Positions 13,060-23,979 are shown, numbered from the stretch's first letter. The stretch: 64,000 nucleotides of DNA from Annulohypoxylon bovei var. microspora (GCA_022836615.1 MU405279.1:1-64000); one strand, 5' to 3'. Numbers and translations are program-made. The notes: generated by a model from the letters alone, not told the origin.

Positions 13060-15039
13060 ATATAATTTTAACGAAATTATAAACGTTTTATTTTTATTTT
13101 TTAAATAATAAAAGAAAATATAATAATAATAATATTAATATTAAATAATAATAAAAAATTAAAATATAATTTTTAAAAAAAATTAATTTAAAAATTTAAT
13201 TTTATTAAATTCTTTAACGAATGTAATTTTCTTTATTTTATGTAATAAATTAAAAAATTAAAATCGAAATATTTTAATATTTTTATTTAAGATTATTTAT
13301 TTAATTTTAATTATTTATTTTTATTATTATCTTTTAAATTTTTATTATTAATAATGGTTAATATTTTATTTTATTTATTTCTTAATAACCTTAAAATTAA
13401 TTTATTTAACTTTAAAATTATTATTTTTTATAATTTTTTAATATTTATTAAAAATTTAATATTTAAGAAAAATATCCTTAAATTAAACGAAAATAATGTT
13501 TTAAATATTATTATATAATTGTTAATACTTATTATAATTAAACTTTTAATTAAAACCGATTTAAATTTATAATTAATAATAAAACCATTAAAATAACATT
13601 AACGAAATTAAAAGCGTAAAAACGTTAATATAACTTATAATATTTAATAAAATTAAAAATAATTAAAACACATTAAATAAAATTATAACCTTATAATTAT
13701 TAAACGAATAAATATAATTTAATTAAAAAATTCCGGATTACTTAAAAATCTTTAAATATGGTAAATTATTATTTAATGGAAAATAAATGGTAAAGCTCAT
13801 AATAAATAATTTAAAATATTAAGGTTTAATGATAATTAAATTTCGAAAAAAATAAAAGGCTTAAAATAATAACATTAATAAATACCTTAGATTTATATGC
13901 TTTAAATTAAATTTTAACCTAAAAAAATTAATAATAAATTATTAAATTGTTAAAGATTTTTAAGTAATTTTAAAAAAGGATTATAAATTTAAAAGTAATA
14001 TAATATTTTAAAGTTTAATTATTAAATGGGACACCATTAATTTTAACATTAAAAAATTTATTATAACGTTATTAATTAAATTATAATAAATTTAAAATAA
14101 TTTTAAAGAATTTAATAAAATTTATATAATTTTAAACTTTTACTTAATATATAAATTCTTATTTTTATTTAACCTTAAATATAATATTTTTTTTATTTTA
14201 TTTTTTTAAAATTATAACCTTATTTTAAAATGTATATTTAATAAAACCATTATTAAACTTATAATTATCATTAATAAAATTATTAAAACCGTTTAATATA
14301 AAAAATAATAAATAAAGCGTTTAAAAAATTAAAATAAAAATAATAAATACATTTTTATAACCTTTAAAAATAATAAACGTAAAAACCCGTTAACTTACAT
14401 TCATTACATAAAAATTAATTAAAAAATAACCATACATAAATTAAAAAAATATTTTTAAAAATATTTTAAATTATAATTTAAGAATTAATATAAAAGACTT
14501 TAAAATAATAATAAATGGTAATGAATTAATATTAAATTAATAATAATAATTAATTTATTATTTAATTAATGTTTTAATAATAAATTATTAATCCACATAA
14601 TAATTTTTATAACTTTTTAAAATATAATAAATAACGAGCTTAATTTTCCTTTAAAATTTAACATTTTTTTTAAAATATTTAAAAGACGGTTATTTAATGG
14701 ATAACGGTTTAATAATAATATTATTAACTAATAATTATTAAATAAATTTATTAATAATTTCGTTTTAAAGTTAATAACTTTTACCACATAAATTACCTTT
14801 AATAATATTTTATAAAATTTTTTATTAATAAATATATTTAAAACATTTAATTTAATAATTTTATTAAAAGATAAAAATAACGAAGTAATTATGAAGTTCA
14901 AAGAAATCATCGTATTAAATAATAAATATAATTAAATAATATGTTATAATAAAAGGTTATTTATTAATTTATAATTATATAATAAACTTATAATATATAA
15001 AATAAAAAAAAAAACTATAAATATTAAATTATTAAATAC
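13060..15039. repeat. AT-rich RIP-type sequence with no recognised domain
   Basis: Very AT-rich DNA lies between element 2 and the readable part of the Copia relic. A 60-codon minus-strand open stretch at 14728-14910 is composed of Asn, Ile, Lys, Leu and Phe and looks like chance. It probably includes the 5' end of the Copia element. Confidence 0.5.
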
Positions 15040-18000
15040 CGTTACCTTTAAAATCATTATTAAAGGTTACGTCGAAAAGGTTAAAATCATTAATGTTATT
15101 TATTACTTAAACTTAACTTATAATTTTATATTAATATTTTAATTTATTAAAAAAAATATTAACTTTTTATTTAAAAAAGATTTAACTTATAAAGCAATAA
15201 AAAATAAAATGTTTTTAATTACTTCGTAAAAAAATAATTTATATATAATTAATTAAAAAAATAATAACATTAATATAATAAGCTTTAATATAATTTTTCA
15301 CTTTTATTCCATATTTAATCTTTTATTAAAAGTTTAATATAAATATATAAAACATTTAAAAAATTAAAATTTAAAAAAATTAATAAATATATCCATTAAT
15401 ATCACCCGTTAATAATAACATTATTTATATAAAACATATATATAAAATAAAATAAATAAAAGATTATATAAAAATAACTTATAATAAAAAATATATAATT
15501 TTAAATCCTTATATTTAAATGAAGTTAATATATTTATAAAAATAAAAAAATATAAAAGTTATAAAAATTAATTTATAATAATATATAATCATTTATATAT
15601 AAATTAAGTTATATTAATAAAATAATTTAATAATTAATTTATAATATTTAAGAATTTCTTAAAAAAATGGGAAAAACTTAAATAATAATACCACATAATC
15701 ACCTTAAATAAATTAAACACATATAATAACTTTAAATTTTAATAATATTATTATTAAAAAAGTATAATTATATAATATAATATTATTAAATAACATTAAT
15801 AAAATAATATATTTAAAAACATTATTAATAAATTAAAAAATAAGGTTTATATTATATTAATTTAAGTTAAAAATAATGGTGTATTTTTTAAATATTAATT
15901 TATTATTATTTAAACAACGATTTATATTATAAATAAATCTTTTTAATAATTATTAAATAAAATTTTATATAAAATTTAAATTAATAATACCTTTAATTTA
16001 ACATATATAATCATAATAAAATTAAATAAATATTACTTATTAAATAATAAAATTAATATAATGGAAAAATAAATAATTAATTATAAAATGTTTAAATATA
16101 ATAATAATAATATTAATTATAAAATATTATATTTAAATAATAATATAATAATTAATATAAATAATATTATATTCAAAGAAAATCATTTATATATTTCCAT
16201 AATTAACCTTATAATATTTAAGAAATAATAATAATTTAAATTATTATTATTATAATTTATATTTGCTTATTAAAAAAAAATAATTCTTATTTTAAATTTA
16301 TTTTATAAATTATTAAATCAAAATATTTAATGCTTATTTAATATTAATTTATCTTTTATTATTAAGGTATTTAAAAATATTTATAAAATATTAAATAATT
16401 TTAATTATATATAATTTAATATACTTTTAAATAACTTACTTATATATTTAAAAAGTCCATTACATCCATTTTTAACTCGAAATTTATAACCACACATTAA
16501 GAATATTTAACCTAATAAATATTAATTAAAAGTAAATATTAATTTTTAATACTTAATAATAACTTTAAACATAATAAATTTAATAATTAAAATATTAAAA
16601 TTTAAAACATATTAATAAATTAAATGTAACTTTTAACATAATTAATAATATAAGGTAATAAACTTTAAATTCAAATTATTTATAAATAATAAAACTTAAA
16701 CATTATATAAATTATTAATAAAAAGAAAACCACTTTTTAAAAAATAAATTTACAAAATTAAAAAAAGCTTTAACGGCGAAATTATTCGATATAAAGCTAA
16801 ATAAATAATTAAAAGTTTTAAATAAATTAAAAATGTAAATTATATAAATACTTTTATATTAATAATTAAACTTATAAATTATAAAACCATTTTTATTATA
16901 ATTATAATATTAAATTTAAAATTAAAATAAATAAATATTATTATAATATTTTTATATAAAAATATTAACGAAAATATTTATATTAAATAATTATTTAAAT
17001 TTAAAAATAATATTAATAAATATTATAAATTTAATAAGGCATTATATAAATTAAAGTAAACCTTAAAAATATAATATTAAATATTAATTGTTTTTTTTAA
17101 AATCTTAGGTTTTATAATTTTAAATTTAAATATAAAAATATTTGTAAAAAAATATATATATATTACCATTTATATTAATAATTTATTTATTATAAGATTT
17201 ATTAAAGTTAAAATTATTAATATTAAATAAAAATTAATAAATAAGTTTAAAATAATTAATTTTAAATTTTACTTATATTATTTAAATATATTTATTAAAT
17301 GGGATTATGTAAATAAAAGTATTATTTTAAATTAAAAAATATATTTAAAATGAATTATTAAAAAATTAAAATAATAAAATTTAAACTTTATAAATACATT
17401 AATTAACATTAATAAAATTAATGAATTATTATTTAATTATAAAGTATTTAAAATTAATATTTAATAATACGTTAAAATTATAAAATATTTAATATATATT
17501 ATAATAAATATTTAATTTAATATTACTTACGTTATATTATATTTAAATTAATACATAAAAAACTTAATTATAATATATATTACCACCGTTAAAAAAGTTT
17601 TAAAATATTTAAAAGATATTTTAAATTATAAATTTATTTATAAAAGTAAATTAAAAAATCTTATAAAATGAATGGATTTTAATTATATAAAATATATTTA
17701 AACCCATTAATTAACTTTTAAATATATTTTTAATATTAATAATAAAACGATTAATTAATTTAATAAATAATAATTTATAATAATTATTTTAATTTATAAA
17801 TTTAAATTTAAAAGCATAATAAACATTATAAAAAAAATTATTTAATTATAAAAGTTATTAAAAAAACTTAATATTAATAAAAAAAGCCTACCATTTATAA
17901 TTATATAAAAAGATAATTAAAAAGCCTTAATATTTATAAAAAATCTTTAATTTTATATACGAACGAAACATATTAAAATAAATATATACTTTATTCGAAA

Positions 18001-18130
18001 AAAATAAATTAATAATAAAATTAATTTTAAATATATTAACACTTTTAAATAAATCGTTAATAATTTTATTAAATCTTTATTAAAAAATATATTCGTATAT
18101 TTTAAAAACGCTTTAAACTTTATTATATAA
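15040..18130 (+). mobile_element. Ty1/Copia retrotransposon relic (RIP-inactivated)
   Basis: Copia-order domains can be read despite heavy decay: a protease/pre-integrase stretch near 15060-15230 (NVIYYLNLTYNFI context), integrase sequence through about 16250 ending in an NNIIFKENHLY block, reverse transcriptase near 17000-17400 (YINNLFII for YVDDLLI, then KLINKFKIINF and a YYLNI block), and RNase H near 17550-18110 (YLKDILNYKFIYKSK, KALIFIKN and RTKHIKINIYFIR blocks). The order integrase before RT separates it from the two Gypsy elements upstream. I could not identify its LTRs, so the ends are approximate. The 13.06-15.04 kb stretch to its left may hold its gag and 5' LTR. Confidence 0.8.
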
Positions 18131-18486
18131 AATAAATAAAAAATTTATATATAAAAAAAAAAAAAACCATTTTAAATAATTATAATTTTATAAAATAATT
18201 TTTTTTAAAATAATTTATTTATTTTAAACATTATTATAAATAATAAAAATTACCATTTATTACATTATATAATTAATAAAAGCTTTAAAATAATTAATAA
18301 TTAACATTATTAATTATTTAATATATATATTATAAAAAATTATATAAAATAAAAAATTAAAAAATTATTTAAATATTATAAATATAATTTAAATAAAAAT
18401 ATTAAAATATTAAATAATTAAAAACATTAATAAATGAATACGCCTTATATTTATAGCACTTATATATATTATTTACCTTTTATTAT

Positions 18487-18600
18487 ATATTTACATGAGG
18501 TCCCCGTTCCGGGAACACAAGACCCGAACTTTCCACACCCGCACGGACCACCTTGCAACGCCCCGGGTTCGAATCCCATGCATTGTAAACTTTTACTTAA
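18487..18600 (+). other. Pol III B-box-like / tRNA-relic sequence
   Basis: The segment around 18567-18578 contains GGGTTCGAATCCC, which fits the T-arm and B-box consensus of tRNA genes exactly. The bases flanking this core do not extend the T-stem properly, and I cannot fold an acceptor stem, D-arm or clear A-box upstream. It could be the end of a decayed tRNA gene or of a tRNA-derived SINE. Confidence 0.35.
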
Positions 18601-18662
18601 TCTTCAATATCACCGCTCGTCCCGCCGCCCTCAACCTTCCAACCCTCCAAGCCCTCCGTACT

Positions 18663-18739
18663 GGCGGCTGCGTGCCTTTGCTCGGCGCGCTGCGCGCGCC
18701 TCGCAAAGCCCCTCCGCCGCTAGTACGGATTATCCGTAC
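18663..18739. repeat. GC-rich hairpin plus short palindrome
   Basis: Bases 18674-18690 and 18694-18710 are inverted copies (14 of 17 paired) separated by 3 bases. An outer GGCGG/CCGCC pair extends the stem. Immediately after it lies a perfect 8-bp inverted repeat, GTACGGAT / ATCCGTAC (18723-18730 and 18732-18739), around a single T. The segment is strikingly GC-rich next to the AT-rich block. It may be the end of a MITE-like or SINE-like element. Confidence 0.65.
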
Positions 18740-18761
18740 AACCCCGTACAACCCTTAAGAT

Positions 18762-19085
18762 TACCTTTAACCCTATCCCTTTATCCCTTCAATATGAGGT
18801 ACCCGTATAACCCCCAAGATCATTCTTATCCCCCGGGCCTTTCAACCCCATCTCCGATCCCTAGCCCTAATCTTTCATCCCCGATTCCTAGCCCTAATTG
18901 CTAACCCCTTCGAATCCTAACCCTAATTTCTTATTCCGAATTCTTAGTAATTCTGATCCCTACCTAACAGCCCCGATCCTAGCCCCAATTTCTTATCCCG
19001 ATCCCTAGTAGCCTCGATCCTTAGTGATTTTTTATCTTCAGTCTTTATCCCCGGGCCTTCAACCCCAGCCCCAAATTTCTAATTT
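18762..19085 (+). repeat. Degenerate C-rich minisatellite with CCTAGCCCTAAT-type units
   Basis: Imperfect copies of a CCCGATYCCTAGCCCTAAT-like unit recur at about 18850, 18880, 18910, 18970 and 19000. The array is framed by a near-identical block CCCCGGGCCTTTCAACCCCA starting near 18833 and again near 19050. Open frames crossing it (Pro- and Ser-rich) are products of the repeat, not genes. The CCCTAA cores recall telomeric DNA, but the array is too irregular to be a telomere. Confidence 0.6.
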
Positions 19086-19751
19086 TTCCCCTTAATTATA
19101 TAATCCGCTTATATAAGCAAAACCTTTAAAGCCTGGGCGGCATCTTAAGCCTTTTAGCCTTATATAATCATTACGCACTTATATAATCTTTTAAAAACTT
19201 TAAATAATTAATTATAATTTTTTAAATAATTAATTAAAAAAATTAAAAAAATTAAAATTAATTTATTTCGATTTTATTATTAATTTTAAACTTTATTTTA
19301 TTTTATATAAAATATATAATTTACCTTACATTTTCGATTTTTTTCGATTTTCAAAAATTACCGCATTAGGAAGGCCGATATCTCCAAAAATGCCTTATTC
19401 GCGGAGATAACGGAGTTAAATTTCTATGATACGAAAAAAATCACCCCGACATAATAACCCTCCTAAAGTTCGGGCATTACAACTTAACTTTCTAATATAT
19501 AACGATGATACTCATAACCTGCATCTACTACAACAGCGAGCACGCTGCTGCCGGTGGGGATTGGGCCCAAGCATAAAGACCCCGCGACGAGGGATGTTAG
19601 CGTAGAGAGCACGGTGGGGGGCGCGCGGAATATTGTCATGGCGGGGAAGTGTAGGTGCTGTTTCTGTTTTCTATTTTTGGTTCTTTGCTTAAGCATCTCT
19701 TGGTGTTGATGCGATATATTGCTAATACGTGCGCTGGACATAGTTATTCCC
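19086..19751. other. Mixed-composition stretch, no gene recognised
   Basis: AT-rich sequence resumes at 19190-19330 and then gives way to balanced composition. The 19540-19660 segment looks like former coding sequence on the plus strand, but I cannot assign it. A 96-codon minus-strand open frame at 19484-19774 has no recognisable domain. Confidence 0.4.
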
Positions 19752-19877
19752 GGAGGGCTTAAGTCCATCTCCAAGGAGGACTTCGAGACCTGGATCGACC
19801 GGTTCGAGGAGGAGTTGAAGACGGAAGGGGCTTATTTCCCCCTCAGGGTGGTGTACGGGAGGAAGCCGGAGGTGTGA
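19752..19877 (+). pseudogene. C-terminal remnant resembling a LaeA/TAM-type methyltransferase
   Basis: An open frame of 41 codons ends at TGA and reads ISKEDFETWIDRFEEELK followed by RVVYGRKPEV at its end. The closing VVYGRKP with a preceding helical segment matches my memory of the C-terminus of LaeA-like and Tam-type SAM-dependent methyltransferases of filamentous fungi. No methyltransferase core is recognisable upstream, where the RIP block and repeats begin. It is therefore probably the surviving 3' end of a gene truncated at the heterochromatin border. The family assignment rests on a short segment. Confidence 0.4.
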
Positions 19878-20266
19878 TGGAGCCCTAGGTTTGGATAGAT
19901 AAAGTTAACCTAAAATGTCAAATAATGGAGGCTCTCACACCGCTGGTCGATGTTTGCTGACGCGGTTTACATTCAGTGAAGTGCTGTTCCGAGGAATACG
20001 TGTAACCATAGGTGAGGCTCCTTGTTGTGAGATACAATCTGGGTGCGTGACTAAGGGGTCAATAAGAGGTAGGCACCTGAACCCGTATCTTTCATATATC
20101 GCTGCTAACTAACTAAGCACACCAGAGCCTTTGTGCTTGCCGAGATCGTACCTTATAACATCTACGTTTGCATAGTATAACTTGAGTTGGGTTAGTTTCA
20201 ACTGGTACGTACACAGGCATTTAACTCATGTATGGGATTATTCAATGTGTGTAGAATTCGGCATGT

Positions 20267-20280
20267 CTACCTAGGTAGGT
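20267..20280. repeat. CTACCTAGGTAGGT palindrome copy
   Basis: A near-perfect copy of the ACCTACCTAGGTAGGT palindrome in the gene-free region before the first secreted protein gene. Confidence 0.6.
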
Positions 20281-20443
20281 AAATTATTTCACGTGTAGTA
20301 TAAGTCTCTGAGTAGTAGTTAGCTGGCAACGCCCGATTGTACCCGATAGCTTATAGATATCAAGGTCTAGTGGTGCACTCTCGTCTTACAACTCCACATC
20401 CGCGGAGAAAAAAAAAAGAGGTTAACTAATCCTATACCCACCC

Positions 20444-20459
20444 AGGTACCTACCTAGGT
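20444..20459. repeat. AGGTACCTACCTAGGT palindromic motif copy
   Basis: A related arrangement in which overlapping GGTACC and CCTAGG palindromes share the ACCTACCT half. Confidence 0.55.
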
Positions 20460-21117
20460 GGATAAATTGTTGTCAATAGCTACTAGCTACTCTCTTTAAA
20501 GCTTTGGGGGGTGGTCAGTTGATCGGGCCGTGCCATTACCTCACCTCAGACGTCATGTAACCACCTATGCAGAGTCCTCTGAAAACTACCGCTAGGTTAC
20601 ATCTTATACTAATTACTAATAGTCAGCAGGAAGCTATATGAGGCTTAATGTTAGCCCAAATTTCTATTGGCGGCTTCGCTCAGCTTCGACCCAGTGTTTT
20701 GTCAGCTTACCAGCGCTGGAATGGGTATATACCAATTAACTGAGCTGTCATGGTCTTGGCTTGGAAGTCTAGAACCTATAGGGCAACAGAGCTGCCGAAT
20801 ACCGCCTTGGCAGCCCATATGCAGCAAAAGCTATAGATAGACAGAGGTTATGGTGATTATTCATCGCATATGGGTCCCACATCTGAATGGTTCGATGGTG
20901 AAGCTATTCACACCACACTTGGGCTGATGAGGCTACGCGAGCCCAGCTTGTGACACGCCGCTTCTGGGACTAGTCACGATGTTTCTTCCCAATGAGTTAC
21001 ATCGTCCTAAGCGGGATATGGTATCGATGGAAATAGGGTCGTTCGGGCGAGGGTAATAACGACGACTGGAAGAGAGTGAAGAACACTATTCCCGCTCGAA
21101 TACTGTCAATAATTATT

Positions 21118-21126
21118 GTATATATA
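21118..21126 (+). promoter_or_regulatory. TATA-like box upstream of the secreted protein gene
   Basis: The sequence GTATATATAG lies about 120 bp before the start codon at 21247. This is a plausible core promoter position for a fungal gene, assigned from sequence only. Confidence 0.4.
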
Positions 21127-21246
21127 GTCGAGAAACCTCTTCTAGGAGTTATCGTTTTGAATATACAGAAACCACACACAACAATCATATCTTTAGACTA
21201 TCGAATACCTACATTCTAGTTTTTCTTCCGCAGAAAACTCGCCAAC

Positions 21247-21886
21247 ATGCAATTCAGCTTCTTGCTCATCGCCCCCCTGGCGTCCTTGCTCCAGATTGCC
21301 ACCGGTCTGCCCACCGAGCCTGTCTATGAAATCACGAAGCTTCCCATCGTCCCTCTGAACGAGACACGCTTCTGGGCTGAGCTACAGGCCGGAAAGGCCG
21401 GAGACGTGATCGCGAAACGGGACGACTGCTCTTCTGCCTACCCGTACAACCAGGGCGACATGGATAACCTTATCTCCAGCCTGCAGAACGACGGCCAGAC
21501 CGACTACCTGCCGGCTGGAAGCAGCTCTGGCTGGTCCCTCGGCACTGCTGTGGTAAGTCATCACCTAACCTTCAAGACTTCGAAAGAGAACTGCGGATTA
21601 ATTAAGCGGGTACAGGTTTGCACGTACAATCAGTACCTCTTCGACAACACCCATGTCACCCACTGGGAGATGGGATGGGGTGCTGGCTACGTCAAGGGCC
21701 AGTGCTGCCCGAGCGAGAGCAGCAACCCGGAGTGGTTAGTATTTGGAACCTAACTATATTTACCTTATAAAAGAAACACTGCTGACTTCGCGAACTTGGA
21801 ATAGCTCTGGCGGCTCCTGCACGGGACAGGGAGATAGTGGCCTGAATGTTATCATCGCCACCCATAACAGTGCTTCGGCCTGTTGA
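21247..21886 (+). CDS. Small secreted cysteine-rich protein with Kex2-type propeptide
   Basis: A three-exon model (21247-21552, 21616-21734, 21805-21886) keeps frame. Introns begin GTAAGT and GTTAGT, contain CTAACC and CTAACT branch sites and end in CAG and TAG. The predicted protein has a hydrophobic signal peptide ending near residue 20, an acidic pro-region and a KR dibasic site before the mature start DDCSSAYPYN. The mature part holds seven cysteines, including a CC pair and a closing SAC. The architecture fits secreted virulence or antimicrobial proteins of filamentous fungi, but I do not recognise the family. The first intron is 63 nt and lacks an in-frame stop, so unspliced message would encode a longer form with an extra cysteine. 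Confidence 0.75.
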
Positions 21887-22631
21887 TTGAATCGGACAGG
21901 GTTTCAGTCTGCTGTATATCAGGGGCTACGCAGTGGATAGAGATATGAAGTCGGCTTCATGATCTTGAGACGAGTGGAGGTAGGACTTTAGAAAAGGAAT
22001 TTCGAGATAGTTGAATCTATGTATAGCTGGAATGATCATCTCTACATTGTGAAAATGGTGCCTCACGGCTGTTTATTAAGTCTAGCGATGACGAATCTAA
22101 GCTGCCCGTTAAATACCCTCGTTTAGCCGTCACCCCTTTTCACCCCCTTTGACCCATTTACCCCTTTTCGTCTCCTTGGTTGGATTTTATGAACTCCATC
22201 AAGCAAAAACTCTCCCTTTTGAGAAAAATAATTATTCGTATAGCGTAGTCACCATTATGGTTTGCAAGTATTATAGCGTCTGGGTTAAGCCACGTTTGAA
22301 AGCGCTGGATATTATCGGGTTCCCTAAGGATAACCCAACCCTAACCCTAACCCCGACTCCAACCCTTACCCTATGTTACACTTAACCTCATGTCACTCAT
22401 TCCACGTCAATTCAACGTTATGGATGTCGTAATTACACCACAGTGGACCTTACCTACTTAACTATTGCGAATTAATTCTATTTCAGCTACTCATGTCAAA
22501 ATTGCTGGTCATTAAGCAGGTATCAAGTTGTAGGAACTGTCTTGTATTGGGAAAATTAATAAGCTGGCCCGGCTTTCTCAAAACACCCCCCATGCCCCTG
22601 AAGCGAAACCCCGAGCTAGGAAAAATTTTTC
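21887..22631. other. Intergenic region with short telomere-like repeat
   Basis: No gene is recognised. A 78-codon open frame at 22149-22385 ends inside the telomere-like repeat and looks fortuitous. The region is pyrimidine-rich around 22130-22180. Confidence 0.6.
22334..22354 (+). repeat. Interstitial telomere-like CCCTAA run
   Basis: Two perfect CCCTAA units are flanked by CCCAA and CCCC, and the run continues in degenerate form (CCAACCCTTACCCTA) to about 22375. This matches the common fungal telomere unit TTAGGG in reverse complement. It is far too short to be a chromosome end. Confidence 0.65.
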
Positions 22632-23979
22632 TTAGTCGATTGGCATGCCGCCAGGAAGCTCAGTAAGCCAACCATCAAGATTCTCGGTGACGGTCTTGGT
22701 CTTGATGCACTGGTTTGCCTGGTCGAGCGATTGGGTTGGGAGGGTAGGGCAGTTGATTTCTAAAATTTGAGAAAAGAGTATTAGTATGGTTTTCATATTA
22801 TGATTAATAAAATTGAATTAATAATAGATGCGACTTACGGTTGGCGAACAGGTCAGAGTTGCAGTTGGCATCCATCGCCCTCTGGAGGGCGTCACCCTTC
22901 CAGCCAAAGACGTAGTCACCGTGGATGCCGTAGCCGGTCTTGTCGCCGAAAGACCAAACGAACGGCTGCGATCCGTCCGCTGGCCATTCGGCCTTGTTGT
23001 TGAAGGGACGAGTGTCCCAGTAAGTCTCATAGAAAACTTGCGGAATCTGAAAACGCTTGTGATTAGTTCGTGTACTTCTCTTATGTACATAGGTGTTCTT
23101 ACCGTGACGGGGTGGGTGGAAGGGCAGGCATTGCCGTTAGGGTAGGCAACGTGGCTCTGGTGGTCCGGGCTGTCCACGTTCGTGCCGTCCCAGCAGGTCG
23201 GGAAGCGGATGGAGATCATGATGCCGGCCGCGCATGGCTGGGTGGGGAAGTTGGTCGTCTGGCCACCTCGGGTCATGGACGAAGCCAGGCAGGTGAAGTC
23301 CATGTACTTGTATCTCTTGTTCAACTCATCCGCGGTGCGTATGGTGGGGTCTCCGACGGTCATGCGGAAACCGGGCTTGAAGGCGGTTACCTTGCCGGAT
23401 GAAAGGTAGTAGACGGTCTGGCCGCCCTTGGCCCCGGTGAAACCGAGCTCGTTGCCGAAGGTGTTCACACGGTGTAGCGTTCCGTTTCGTGCCCTAAAGG
23501 GAGAGGCATTAGTATGAAATATTGTGAGACTTTACCTAAATCTGCAGTAGAATATTGGCGGTATTCCTATAATCAAGAAGGTTGCCCTATATCGATAGGC
23601 GTAAAAGGGGGGAGGAGGCCATATCATACTTGAAGAAGAGTACAGCAGTCCAGTAGTTGGAGAAGTCCTCAATTGGTGTGCAGGAAGTACATGTTGCCGT
23701 CGTAGGTACGTCATGTACGGTGGGATCCATCGACACGTTGAAGGCATTCCCGCCAACTACCTGGTGAAGATGGGGTGACGGGTTCTCCCCAGGGCTGACA
23801 AGACTAAGAATGGGTATGTTAGAAAACGGCAAATTTCGATTTCTTCGAGGTCGAATATCAGCTTACGGATCTAAACGTTCGACAACGAGCTGCGAGCACG
23901 AAAATCGAAGAGTTGCGGCAGCGTTGACGCTGGGCGCGATGCCCGCGGCGGCTAGGAGTGCGAGGTTCCTCAACTGCAT
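22632..23979 (-). CDS. Secreted DUF1996-domain protein
   Basis: Five exons assemble in frame into a 337-residue protein: 23979-23867, 23803-23630, 23493-23103, 23046-22839 and 22759-22632, with standard GT-AG junctions. The N-terminus (MQLRNLALLAAAGIAPSVNA) is a typical signal peptide. The body shows the fungal DUF1996 hallmarks in order: an ARNGT block at exon 3 start, FRMTVGDPTIRT, PCAAGIMISIRFPTCWDG followed by VDSPDHQSHVAYP, CPSTHPV, an FYETYWDTR block, and GSQPFVWSFGDKTGYGIHGD before FGW. The C-terminus ends in a LPGGMPID-type tail. The family is widespread in secretomes of filamentous fungi; its biochemical role is unknown. The nearest open frames in the sequence cover only exon 3 plus intron read-through. 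Confidence 0.9.

Larger units (their letters stand above)
1..18433. repeat. RIP-degraded AT-rich isochore with three LTR retrotransposons
   Basis: The whole stretch is extremely AT-rich, dominated by runs of A/T and TA steps. Almost no open frame exceeds 60 codons, while the sequence to the right is of ordinary composition. Translating it gives retroelement polyprotein motifs broken by stops that mostly fit TGG, CAA or CAG converted by C-to-T or G-to-A change. This two-strand transition pattern is the hallmark of repeat-induced point mutation in filamentous ascomycetes. The composition change near 18.43 kb is abrupt. Such blocks are usually heterochromatic. I see no intact host gene inside it. 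Confidence 0.93.
19878..21246. other. Intergenic region, palindromes and TATA-like site only
   Basis: I see no gene. Small open frames at 19915-20112 and 20997-21188 lack recognisable content. Two copies of the CCTAGGTAGG-type palindrome are at 20267-20280 and 20444-20459. Confidence 0.6.

Noticed and set aside
14728..14910. 60-codon minus-strand frame in the AT-rich block
   Set aside because: Composition is Asn, Ile, Lys, Leu and Phe only, as expected by chance in AT-rich DNA.
1..18433. Mitochondrial or plasmid DNA because of high AT content
   Set aside because: The LTR pairs, retroelement domain order and transition-only divergence explain the composition as RIP in nuclear DNA.
18540..18600. 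A functional tRNA gene
   Set aside because: Only the T-arm core fits. The T-stem is incomplete and no acceptor, D or anticodon arm can be drawn.
18434..18904. Two overlapping open frames of 156 and 87 codons
   Set aside because: They run through the GC-rich hairpin and the C-rich minisatellite, their Pro/Ser composition follows from the repeat, and no domain or splice structure supports them.
22334..22375. Telomere at a contig end
   Set aside because: Only two perfect units, internal position and genes on both sides.
22149..22385. 78-codon frame ending in the CCCTAA-like run
   Set aside because: The C-terminus is a translation of the repeat (TLTLTPTPTLTL) and the rest lacks any recognisable feature.
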